Assembly (NCBI GenBank): GCA_029953675.1
Contig: JAMWBK010000002.1
Span: 1,736,001 to 1,800,000, forward strand
Origin: Rhodosorus marinus
Taxonomy: Eukaryota > Rhodophyta > Stylonematophyceae > Stylonematales > Stylonemataceae
Direction of reading: 5' to 3'
Length of the DNA: 64,000 nucleotides
Part shown: positions 48,072-58,450 of the stretch, in pieces
Layout: the number at the start of each line of letters is the position of its first letter
Position numbering within the stretch: the first letter of the stretch is position 1
The notes under the pieces: generated by a model
The model's database searches: none
The model's input: only the letters and a program-made list of their open reading frames with translations
What the model was told of the DNA's origin: nothing
Program-made: the position numbers and the translations under genes

Positions 48072-49164
48072 TCACCATGGAAGGTCGCAGCCGGGCTTCA
48101 TATTTTCCGGATCTTTCAACGCATAGTATCCAAGGCCAAGTCCTTTGGAGCCCATAGCCGAAACGAATCTACCGGTTGTTTCTAGCTCAAGCCTAGCAAC
48201 GCAATCCACAATAAATGGAGCTGCTTCGTGGGGGAACACGGCTCCAAACTCTTCGTACTTGTCCGCGTACTTGTCAGCTAAGTAAAAAAAAAAAATCGAG
48301 TGATCATGGTTAAAAACTGTTCTTGTGGTGCTTCTCCCGACCAGAGGGTACGCATTTCAGCAGCGTCGAAGTTTACCTGTCATCTCCGTCTTCATAAAAC
48401 CTGGGTGAATCATGACGACTGGTACTCCGTGTGGCTTTAGATCATAAGACAACATCAAACACATCATGTTCTGAGCTGCCTTTGAACCATGGTGACCGTA
48501 GTTTCCACCTCCCTCCCTTTCTGTTCTGAGACCCATCGAACCCCCTTCAGACGTGATAAAGCCGACCCTGCTTCCGCTCTTCAAGCTGCCTCCGGAATAC
48601 AGTCCGTCCACATACCTTTGTCGAGGGAAGTATTTGAAAAAGCTTAACACCTCAGAAGTTTGCCGACTGATAAGCAAATCAAGTCAAACTCGATAGCTAA
48701 CCGGATTGGCCCGATGGCACAGATCTCGAACATCTTCAGCTGCTCATCCCGACTCATGTTGCCGAGACACTCAGTAGTGAAATATCCCGCGATCACCATC
48801 ACTGTGTCAAAAACCTCACCACCCAGCTTCGATACCAGGTTCTTAGGTCCGTCAGGATCGCGCATATCTACTCCCTCAAGCACTTGGACATCCAATTCGC
48901 TAAGCTTTGGGGTGACCTTCCTACACGTAACAAAAACCTAACCAACGACGCGGCAAGAGCTCGATCAATCCTAGATCCAGATGTGAGTCCTTGAACAAGC
49001 ATGCTTGCAACAAATTTTTATAAGCTGGAAATCCTGCTCAGTACCTTGCAGCCTCCCTTCACAAATGCCTCGGTGATGGCAGTTCCAAGACCCCCAGTTC
49101 CCCCGATGACTAGGACCGTCCCAAATGTCTTTCCATAATCAGAATTTGGTAGTAATGGCTCCAT
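48072..49164 (-). CDS. Short-chain dehydrogenase/reductase
   Basis: Four exons (49164-49045, 48916-48702, 48642-48377, 48277-48072) encode 268 residues, a classic SDR length. The Rossmann motif VLVIGGTGGLG (residues 17-27) fits the TGxxxGxG pattern, followed by VMVIAGYF in place of the NNAG segment and SRVGFITSE carrying the catalytic serine strand. The usual YxxxK becomes HHGSK, preceded by Tyr (NYGHHGSKAAQNMM), so the active-site tyrosine is replaced by His or shifted by two positions. The IHPGFMKTEMT stretch after it is typical of C-factor-like SDRs. Substrate unknown; NAD(P)-dependent oxidoreduction is the family role. The start is the in-frame ATG at 49164; upstream in-frame Met codons reach 49299 but the sequence there looks non-coding. 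Confidence 0.85.
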
Positions 49165-49691
49165 CACGACTTTCAGGAAAGACGATTTCAAAAGCCTAGC
49201 TAAACAGAATATCCAACCGGCTTCCTGCCTCTTACTAGTCTCCCACTCGTGCCCGCCACATCCCAACGCTCCATACCAGACCAAACCGTGCCCAGCCAAA
49301 TCTGCAGATGTTTCCTTCTCAGCAGATCTGCGAAATGCTATCTAATTTCATACCTAAAAAAAAAATACGTTCAAGCATCAATTAAATTAAGGAAATCAAT
49401 CAATGGCACAATTCTTGAATAAAAAAACAGCAAACTTTCTTGGCACAACGAAAGGTACAACGGTATTTACGATATCAATCTAGCCAATCAATATCTAAAA
49501 TGCATTGATGGACTTCGTATGCTTGGTAATTATTTCTATGATTCAAACGCGCGTGGTTGGGGTCGATCTGAACGAAGTTTTCTCCAACCGGGCTTCACGA
49601 TCTGGATGATTTGGTCGATGGAAACTATTTTTGTAGGGGTGTTACCAAACGGGTCCCCGCTGATGTGTGTCGAAGAGAACCGGGCAGACAG
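49165..49691. other. Short AT-rich intergenic stretch
   Basis: This lies between the divergent SDR gene and a candidate small ORF. It is AT-rich, with A/T homopolymer runs near 49355-49370 and 49420-49430, and holds no recognised motif. Confidence 0.4.
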
Positions 49692-50069
49692 ATGGGTGCG
49701 CCTGAAATCCACAACACAAAATCTTTGGAAAGCGAACCGCCTCCTGGATTTTCCTATGCAGAGAAGAAATTGAGTTCCTTCCTAAGGAAGTGGTCACCCG
49801 ATGCTGAATCGCCATGGAGTGCTTCCACCGGTTTGTTCCATGACTCCGAGCGAGTGAACAGGCAAGTCATACGGCCTTTCTTTTTTAAGTTGATAAAGTC
49901 CACATCGAGAGCCGCCTCAAAACTTTTTTCTCAAAACATGGAGCCGGACCTGTCACGAACAATCAGGTTTGTACCTTGTCCTCCTGTCACCTACCGTTCG
50001 GTTTACAGCGTTGCAGGTCTCCACTCGGGTGGCGGAGCTCGTCGAAGGAACCCAAGCACAGGAATTTGA
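49692..50069 (+). CDS. Hypothetical protein, about 125 aa
   Basis: The open frame from ATG 49692 reads MGAPEIHNTKSLESEPPPGF and continues with helical, basic sequence (EKKLSSFLRKWSPDAESPW, FFKLIKSTSRAASKLFSQ). It looks coding in composition, but I recognise no family. The same frame is open upstream to about 49570 without an ATG, so a missing 5' exon is possible. A potential donor within the last third (AGGTTTGT) could alter the C-terminus. It converges on the zinc-finger gene at 50167. Treat as tentative. Confidence 0.35.
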   Translation: MGAPEIHNTKSLESEPPPGFSYAEKKLSSFLRKWSPDAESPWSASTGLFHDSERVNRQVIRPFFFKLIKSTSRAASKLFSQNMEPDLSRTIRFVPCPPVTYRSVYSVAGLHSGGGARRRNPSTGI

Positions 50070-50166
50070 AACGAAGGTATTAGTTTTTTACTCAGTCAGC
50101 CTTACATAGTACGGTACATTCTCGGATTAATTAATCTTATTCAAAGGTTTTCTGGTGATCTCTGGC

Positions 50167-51262
50167 CTAAGACGGCGCTGGGGCGGCTACCGGCTTTGCT
50201 TGAATGACAGGTCGAGCGGAAACCCGCTTCTCTCTCGTGGAGCCCTTGTCTTTACGGCGAATTCCAGGGGCTCTTCTCCGTAGAAGCGCTATCTTCTTGG
50301 AATTCGGATTTGCTAGTTTCCTCCACTTGCTGAGAGTCAGTAAGTAGAGAAGCAAGCACTTGGTCAAACTCGGCTTCCTCACGCTCACCTCTAAACTGCC
50401 TCGATCCGGCTGGACCATTCGTGTTCGAATACATGGTCACCTCAGACCCCTGAGCGCTTGGCCAAGATATCTTGCGCCCTAACTTCAAGGATCGAGTGCG
50501 ACGTTGAGTTCGAAGCCATTCTGCGACTGGCTCCTCGAGTTGAGTCCGCGGCAACGTTTCAGCGCTACTCATGCGTGCTAGCCGTCGTCCAGCATGGCGT
50601 ATCGGTGATTCGTCTCTTCTTGGTGCCGCATTTGCCGTTGGCCGACTTGAAGGGAATGTTTCCTGCTGAGACCTTTCAACCATTCGTGCGGTCACTGAAC
50701 GCTTCTGATAGGAGAACATCCCATCAAATGAGCGTCGGCCAGTATCCACCGGTCCCTCGGTCCGCGTGCTGCTAGCTAGTGGTGGTGGATGTGGTGCGAG
50801 ATCCTCTGAAAGGGAGAAGCGCGTTCTCTCCTCATCGATTTCATCGAGCTCCATGCTTTCAATTCCAGCTCCCTGCTCATGCTCTCCCTGATGTGGGCTG
50901 CGCTCTCCTGTCGTGTTTTGCATAGAGGAGTCCTTCATCTCGTCATAATCCAGTTGAGCTGACCGTTCAGGGCCTCCGTGCGCGGTCTTCTCATGATGAG
51001 CGAGGCTAGATCTCCATCGAAACGACCTACCACAGTCATATCTACACGTATAAGGCGTCTCCAAGGTATGCGTCCGCTGATGCTCTTTCAATCCCTGTCT
51101 GGTCATTAACACCTGACCACAGTCTGGGTGCTTGCAAGGGTATCCATAACCATGAAACGGTTTTTCAGTCTTTCGCTCAGACCTGCTCCCCATCAAAAAC
51201 TTAATGACCTCAGTAAATCTTAACCCAAACGGTGTCTTAGCCTGCGCAACAATGTAAAACAC
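50167..51262 (-). CDS. C2H2 zinc-finger protein, copy 1
   Basis: The protein has two C2H2 fingers near its N-terminus: PCKHPDCGQVLMTRQGLKEH then HT, and TCRYDCGRSFRWRSS with HHEKTAH. The rest is Ser/Arg/Glu-rich and disordered. The single-exon reading runs 51262-50252. A two-exon model is better: exon 1 ends at 50389 at a strong donor (GAGGTGAGC), the intron is 50388-50313 (76 bp), and exon 2 (50312-50167) is basic and ends AAPAPS. The same terminal frame is conserved at 54740-54877 below the paralogue at 55300, which favours the spliced form. The first in-frame Met is 51262; Met24 (51193, MGSRSERK) is closer to the fingers. A nuclear transcription regulator is likely; targets are unknown. 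Confidence 0.72.
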
Positions 51263-51264
51263 CG

Positions 51265-54200
51265 AACCCTAGCTTCCCTTCTTGAACCTGAACCGTCACG
51301 TCCACAATCAATCTGCCTTCAACTTCTCGTAGCTCCAACCAACGATATTATCAACCATCAGAACTCAAATACGATTAATGCTCAGATGTCAACTCAGTTA
51401 GACTCGTCTTCAGCACGAGCCTTCGATAGAGAAAAGCAGCTGGGTGAACAGCTGCATATCCCAGCCATGTACGGTACCTCTCTGCCTACAATCTTCGCAC
51501 GTCCCGATAACATTATTGTATGCAGCTAATGAGTAAATGTTGATAAGACTCCCTACCAGTAGATCAAGCCGAATAAAGAACTATCCTAATTGCATTCGAG
51601 GGGATCCTCGGTCTCCGGCTGCTCAGCGAGCACAGTCCCGTACTCACTACGTAGGAAAAACAGGAAATCGATTTTCTTCTGAAAAGTCCCTGATGTAGGA
51701 CCCTGATGAGAATGCTTTTCTCTGGCCTCTTCCCTCTAGAGCAAAAGGTTGAGCTCTTCAGCTCGCCCGGAGTTGAGCCTGCCGTTCATTCATCCGCTGA
51801 TTTCTTTTTCTTCCTTCGGGAGACGACTGTCGAATTTATTTTGTTTTACAGGTTGAATTTGTCCATGTGACAATCTGCTGACACTAATATCAGTCAATAT
51901 ATTAGTCTCCAGGAGCAGAAATACTTCGAAAAACATACTGATTCATTTCAACTGTACCAGTACGAATTGAAGAAATAATCAATATGTATCAAAAATGACT
52001 GATACTTTCAAAATATATTGAATATATGAATATATCACTTTTCTACGGATGGGAGGTACTCATGGACGTAATTAATAGGAACTGCACCAACCGATTCGGT
52101 CCAACTCAAAAACAATGAAAAGACCCCCAATTTGGTTGATGCGATCGGTTCAATTTGGTCGATACGATCGGTTCAATTTGGTCGATACGATCCGTGCTTA
52201 TCAATGTTCATTCTCAAAGTCGAGTCGAACGACCCCAAAAAGAACTGGAAGACGCCGATCCGAAAGCAAAGCCACTGGTCTCGGAAATGACATAACGGAA
52301 TATTGATTGCTTCTCTGACCAAAATTACATTGACTGAATTCATATGGCGAGCACCTGCAATTGCTGAAGATTTGGCTCCTCGTGACCGGTCCAGTTCCGA
52401 CGGCGCATGCCGCAACTAATGAGCAGAGTGGGAACCGGTCTCCTTTGTTTAACACATCTGCGACGAACCGGCAATGTCGAATGTGCTCCCTTGAAGGTCC
52501 TCGAGGTTGAACTCCATGCTAAGGACGAATCCAGTCAATACGCCGTAGATTGACTGGACTTAAGATAGGGGTTTCCTAGGTGGTCTGACTTGATGACCAA
52601 CCCTCCTACTATCACAGTTCTTGTATTCGTAAGAGGTGTTTCGTAGTTTTCAAGACCACTAGGGTAGGATGCATCATATCAGAGATAGGATTAGGGATCT
52701 TCCACGCATGCATGAGCATGAACGTTTCCCAGAAGTCCAGATATTGCAGAACCCGCAGTCTATATATATAGAGATGCATGGAGCCAGCAAGTGATGAAGG
52801 GTTGAGGTAGAGGGTTAACAACACCTTGCGGCACTCAGATACCTACCTTCGTTAAATACGGTTGTAGGAAAACAGAGGAATTTAGCGGTTGCAATACAGA
52901 ATCGCGTTTCTTATTTTCCGAATAGACTTCTATTTCGATACAAAAACTAATAATTTTCGATCTGACTTGGTTTTCAACAAAAACGTCTATAATTATGAAA
53001 CCCGGAGCAAGAACATGGACCGCGATTCGGGCTCGTTTGCTTCGGCGTTTATTTTGCTCCGGGACATTCCTACCGCCCTACTCTGTCCTTTAGATGGCTG
53101 AGTTTGAGACGCCAATCACGGAATCATACTCGTACAACTATTTATTGGTAGATCCAAGGGGTTCCAGCGCACCCAGTATATCTGGACGGGTATTCTTGAG
53201 GTTACTCAGCTTCCTGCGGAGCTGTCTATCATTGTGGATTATTGAGCGAATGCCTGACCGCAGGAAGACAGAACGGGAGATACACCTATCTCTGTGATCG
53301 GGAATGGATAACAGGCGGCTCACGGGCTTCTGGGATAGCGACCCTGAGCTGACTGACGAGGAGCGAAGAGTTTCAATTGGAACACGTGGTTTTTTGACTC
53401 AGTTCCGAGTACTTTATTCGAGGTACTATGAGAGCGTACGTTATCAGTTCAAGTGCGTCAATTTCTACCCAAGATGAGGTCTACCAAAGTTTACCGACAG
53501 CAACCTAGCTGACAGCGATCCAGATATTAGCACGGAATCCTGATGCGAAGTGGAGCGACAGAAAACAGAAGCTAAATCACAAAAATACTTGACGAAATCT
53601 ACTATGTCAACCCACTGGGATTCTCGCTCGCTCTCGGGTCTCAACTTGGGCAAATCACCTTGGCAGTCTTGCGACGATCACCGGAAGACAACAGAACAAG
53701 GGCTAAACGACAGAACTGAACTCCATAGTTGGAACGCTGACCAGCTGCGTTCCACTATCATCACCAAATAATAAACAAAAAATGAGCTTGAGGAAAACAA
53801 TGTCCGGCATACCACATGATGTCATCAGGAAGCCAGCGCAACTTCTCCCTCGAGGAAGTCATGGTTCAACCCGTGGTTGAACCTTTTGAAAACAACAGAA
53901 TATAAAACAAATGTTCTTACAAATGAGAATGGAGCGCCTTTGCTCACCGTTAACGCGCTGTGCTCTTCTTGGTGGAAGTGTGCTCTCAGTGTAGAAAACC
54001 TATCCCCCTTTTCCGTCCCGCACCACGAAAAGAAAATCAATCATTTCAACCCTCTAAAAACTAGTGACAAACTGGAGAGAATCAATCTGGCAGTCGGGCG
54101 TTTTTCAGCTGGACTTTTTTCTTCCGCAAAAAGCGGGAAGAAATAACTGAATAGTCTAAATAATTCTCCTACAGAGTGTCGGGGTAGAAATAGTATCAGT

Positions 54201-54739
54201 TTGTTTTTCTCAACGGCGAGCAATGAAGTAATATCTGAAAAAAAACAATTCTCCCTATGGAATCGCGGTGAGGGGAATTGAAAAAATTGTCCAAAAAAGA
54301 AAAGGACGTTCTTAAGGGGATCGGAGTGGTTTCATCTACGACCAATATCCAATCGACGAGCTAGACGTGTACCAGTTGTCCAATGGTATTTGACTCTGGG
54401 GGCGGATATCAGTTTGGGTCCTCATCGCCTCTTCTCGTGTGCGCGTATACTTGTTGTTCACGAGTGGTGATAGGTTGATTGGGGCTCTAGACACGAGACT
54501 AGGAGAAGCAAAGTGGCTGTTCCTTTAGCCCATAACCAAAAGCCTCCAGGGTTGCCAGGGATCCGCTAGGTAGCATAGCCACACAACTGGTACGCCGAGG
54601 GACGTTCACCTCGCCCCGTCCCAAGAGTGATCGAGGAGCATTAGCAGTGAGATTGCAGAGCTAGTGTTTTACTCAGTCTTTCAAGTAGGGTACATTCTCT
54701 GACTCGATCTAGTTCATAGATTTCGCGGTGATTTCTTGT
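51265..54739. other. Long AT-rich intergenic region
   Basis: About 3.5 kb without a supported gene. Small open frames (52115-52306, 52889-53101, 53877-54146 and others) are short, AT-driven and lack domains. A 23-bp triple repeat is listed separately. A palindrome TCTATATATATAGA lies at about 52760. The segment 54660-54739 resembles sequence just downstream of the zinc-finger copy 1 stop (50085-50166). Confidence 0.5.
52128..52196. repeat. 23-bp tandem repeat, three copies
   Basis: Units CAATTTGGTYGATRCGATCG plus GTT start at 52128, 52151 and 52174. The second and third are nearly identical and the first differs at two positions. No function is evident. Confidence 0.85.
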
Positions 54740-54877
54740 CTAGGACGGTGCTGGGGCGTCCACGGCTTGCTTGAATGACAGTTTTCGTGGAACGCCCCGT
54801 CTCTCTTTCTCGGGGCCTCTGTGTTTAGGGAGAAGAGCCCCTGGCCCTCGCCAGCTTGAAACCCGGGGGAGGTTCAT
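54740..54877 (-). other. Conserved C-terminal exon candidate of zinc-finger copy 2
   Basis: On the minus strand an open frame ends LSFKQAVDAPAPS then stop at 54740. It aligns with the terminal exon of zinc-finger copy 1 (QAKPVAAPAPS, stop at 50167), both preceded by a basic Lys/Arg-rich segment. The downstream 80 bp also align between the two loci. It lies about 420 bp beyond the current stop of the copy 2 ORF, so it is either its real last exon or the stranded end of a truncated gene. Confidence 0.5.
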
Positions 54878-55299
54878 GGCGAACAAACTACCAGAGGACA
54901 AATGTGCTCATGAGATCACTGTCGTTTACCCGTGCCTTGCACCCTACCTGCAGAGTAGTGAGTGTAGGGAGGTTAGGCAGGATCATAGGCGGCCAAAAAG
55001 GGACGGCCCGAGGCCAACGAATCATGCAAGTCGTCACCCCGAAAGCATCGGAAACTATTAACACTTGCAACCCCTCAGAGAAAACGACAAAAAAGGCCTA
55101 GCTGGAGTCAAGCCCTGGTTGCAGGGGCCTCATCCAAGCCGCTGCCTAGAAGGACGGTTTGATTGTATCGACTAGAGGTGTCCATTTGGCTTGCTTCGGA
55201 GCGAACATACTTCGCGTCCATGGGAACTCGTATCTATGAGCTGAATGAGGCAACGGTGGTTTGCAGAAAACGAATATAATAGTTTATTTACTGTACAAT

Positions 55300-55848
55300 T
55301 TACACTGAGGATAGACGTGACGCGAACGTCAACGTGCTCCAAATAAGATCCTGAACATCTGTCTGCTGTTTCGTCATTGGCTCGCTCTCAACATCTCTAC
55401 TAGTCTCAGAATCGGCGCTCTCAAACTCGATCGCGGCGATCACGGGTGTTCGCAGGTCACCGAACTCAGTAAAATCTATTGGTGTTTCCATTTTCATGAA
55501 AGGAGTGTCGACTGAAAAATCCAGGTCCGGAATATCATCCAAAAGCAGATCTTCGAGTCCAAGAGGGTCCTTCATTACAGGACTGTCACCAGTCTCAACG
55601 ATGAGCTCGTTTGACCTAATGCTTCTGACAGACGAGCTCGCTGTCACCGACTCCCGACTGGGCTCTGGTCGCTGATGGATCTTTCGCACATGATACGCCT
55701 CACTCGATCTCCACTTAAACCTCAAATTGCATCCCTTAATCCGGCACTCATAGGGAAGCTCCTCCGTGTGAACCCGGCGGTGTTCCTTCAGGCCCTGTCG
55801 GCTCAAAAGCCGAGTGTGGCAGCCCTCAACTGGACAATCATACAACAT
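55300..55848 (-). CDS. C2H2 zinc-finger protein, copy 2, with acidic region
   Basis: This ORF of 182 residues has two adjacent C2H2 fingers at the N-terminus: CPVEGCHTRLLSRQGLKEH with RRVHT, then ECRIKGCNLRFKWRSS with YHVRKIH. Finger order, the RQGLKEH helix and the F(K/R)WRSS helix match copy 1 at 50167-51262, so the two are paralogues about 5 kb apart on the same strand. The middle part is strongly acidic and hydrophobic (LGLEDLLLDDIPDLDFSV), like a transactivation domain. The ORF stops at 55300, but a conserved terminal exon candidate lies at 54740-54877, so the C-terminus is uncertain. Probable nuclear transcription activator. Confidence 0.78.
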   Translation of the reverse strand: MLYDCPVEGCHTRLLSRQGLKEHRRVHTEELPYECRIKGCNLRFKWRSSEAYHVRKIHQRPEPSRESVTASSSVRSIRSNELIVETGDSPVMKDPLGLEDLLLDDIPDLDFSVDTPFMKMETPIDFTEFGDLRTPVIAAIEFESADSETSRDVESEPMTKQQTDVQDLIWSTLTFASRLSSV

Positions 55849-55859
55849 CTTCTCTGAAT

Positions 55860-58204
55860 GTCAACTTTGCCTTCTAGACCACGTCAAAAAATCCCCTCAC
55901 AGATAGTCCTCACCTCCAGCGCCGAAATTCATTCTACCAAGGAGAAGCGACGCCTCTATATATTCTGTCGCTGGCGCAGTCGGCCAACACAATAGGATCC
56001 CAACTACGAAACTTCATCGGAACCTGTATAACAAATGGGTAACAGATCTGTACTCCGCCCCAGTTTTTCCTTGAACTTTTCTCATAGGGTGCGAACTGAC
56101 GCTCCTAGTAACTCATCAACTTCCCACTCTCCGAACGCGCAAGGCCGATCCAAAAATGATTAATTTCGATTTAATTAATGTACACATTTTCGCCTGGCAC
56201 CTCAACCCTGAGTTTCTTGAAAGCAAGTTCCAAAAAGCATATACTTGTCGGCCTTAAATGGCATTCCTCTCTATTTTTCCGAAAAAATCACAATTTCAAC
56301 ACTGGGCATTCTTATTGAACGAAAGCCCTCACCACGACTTTCGGTTGTTGGGTCCTGGGTCGCCGTTCTCAGGGCTGATGAATGTGCTGAACCCTCTCGT
56401 TTCTGGGGTGCGTTTTAATGCTATTTTTCTATCAATGCATTGGTTTTCTTCATTTCCACTAAAGAAACGGGTTTGTGTGTTTGCTCACCTCAGAGAAGAA
56501 TCGATCTGCCAAGCAAAACCCATTATATATTTTAGAAATTCATAGGAAGGATTATTCCAATTGTAATACAGAAGAATATTTGAAGCTGAATGTCTTGTAC
56601 CAATCATTGACTAGTATAGCCTTTTTTTTTCTGTAACTTGAGGATGCCGATGAAGATGTCCACCGTTTTCGCCAGGGGTGAAAAAGAAACCATCATTTCT
56701 TCCTTGCCCGGAAAAAAGCAGAAACGAAAAAAAGCGGCAAGCTGAAAGACATGTTTGACTCAGGGGATTTTGTTTGTGAATAAAAAAGAAACTGTCGAGC
56801 AAAGGGTGGATTCTCGTGGAGAAATACTTTTCCACCTTTTTTGGTTTCCACAATGACAATTTCTTATCGTACCTCCCCCCCCCACCCCCTTTCCTTACTA
56901 GCGTTCAAGTGCAATATGGTGTTCAATAAAATCATCCCAATTCAAAGAAACTCAGGGGGGGGTGATAAGCCTATTCAGCCAAAGGGCGCAGATACCTGCA
57001 TGTCTTCATTTTCTTTCATTCTTTTGTATCTAATCTGGAAAATAGTAAACTGTTTCTTCAAACTGATGCAAGATTGCCTTTAAGCGAAAACTTTTCATCG
57101 ATGGGACTAGATGTCGTTTTTTAGGTGGCAGTCTGGATGCTTTTATTATTTCGTTTTGAATCACAGATATAAATCTTACAATTGACGATGAACCATCGTT
57201 TAGTGCGTCAGAGTGCTTTTAACCAGAATTACAACACCTAGGCTTCGAACCTCCTCGAAGTACGTGTTTTCATGTATTTTATTTATTCCTGAGGTTCCCT
57301 AGCGTCAGCAGAACGGTAACAGTAGGAGTAGAAGAAGTCTTAAGAAGAGTCCTCACGAAAACAAAGTGCTTATGAGCTCGAGTGGCTACGATGTTTTAGG
57401 CTTGACAGCGAGCAATGCGGCAATCTTTGCCAAGACTTGATGATGGAATGGCTACCGAGGACCTTGACCTTTGAGCCCCTCCCTCGCGTACGAATTCAAG
57501 CGGGTGTCGGAGGCTGTCCCTACACGCATTTGGTTTTGCGCGGTCCAGCGAAGCTAGGTTTCCAAAGGCATCCGCCGTATCGCAAAGACAGCTAGAGCTC
57601 AGGCGCTATGTCTTTGAGCTGAGGATTCCAGATCCTCACCACACGGAGGAACACTTGCATCCTTAATTCAAATTCTCTACGGCAATGAGAGTAGACCGGA
57701 AGAGCAGCGTCAGCAGATCCGAAACCCCCAATGCTCCTCCGCCGTCTGGAGTCTCAGAGCTTTGATCCAGCATGCGGATGCTGGATTAGCGCGTAGGTTC
57801 CTGCGGAACGAGTTAAGACTAAGGAATATTCACGGCTCATGGTTGGCCGCAGCCCAATCGAAATGGGTGTTCTAGTCTGCATCGGTCTACGGAAGCCCCT
57901 AGCCTGCTACACGGTCTCCTAAGCGGGCGTCTTAATACCGCCTACCCAAAAATGATAAACCCAAACATCCCCAACCAAAGTGAGGCTAACTCTGCTACCA
58001 CAATCTGGGTCGTCCAAATCTAGTATATTTCTTCTGGTATAGACCAATTAATATGCGAGCCTCGCTCAACAGGTAGGGGAATGAGCGAGGAACACGTTGT
58101 GATTGGACACAACCTGTCTCGAAAATTATCCATATTTATCGCATCTGAATTTCCATTTCTCATTAAAGCGCCCATCAATCAATTTCCGTGACCCCCTGAC
58201 TTTG
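55860..58204. other. Intergenic region, no supported gene
   Basis: About 2.3 kb. A frame at 56258-56545 (plus) is AT-driven and unrecognised. From 57376 to 57594 a plus-strand frame without a good start reads EWLPRTLTFEPLPRVRIQAG, possibly a decayed coding fragment. The span 57360-57950 is more GC-rich than its surroundings and could be old mobile-element sequence. No RNA gene was recognised. Confidence 0.4.
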
Positions 58205-58450
58205 CCGTCTGTGTTTTCGGGTTACGCTGTTGTGGCTTATGAATGCTGCTTGGGTATTGGAGGCTCACTATTACACGTTCGTTTTTGAAGCGTCACATCG
58301 ATCGAGTTGCTCGAGCGCCCGGACCAACTTGCCCGTTTCCAGGTTTTCAGGTTTCTGTGTGGCCTATGAATGCCGCTTAGTAGGATGTTGGAGGCGGCAT
58401 ATTCACGCGCTCAATAGTCCTGTTTTTTTCCGTTCCGGTTTGTAACTCTC
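58205..58450 (+). repeat. Two tandem copies of a ~127-bp dispersed repeat
   Basis: Core TATGAATGCTGCTTGGGTAT plus TGGAGGC at about 58238 is repeated as TATGAATGCCGCTTAGTAGG plus ATGTTGGAGGC at about 58365, each preceded by GTTTTC[G/A]GGTT. A third copy lies at 16895-16945. No coding potential is evident. Confidence 0.6.
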
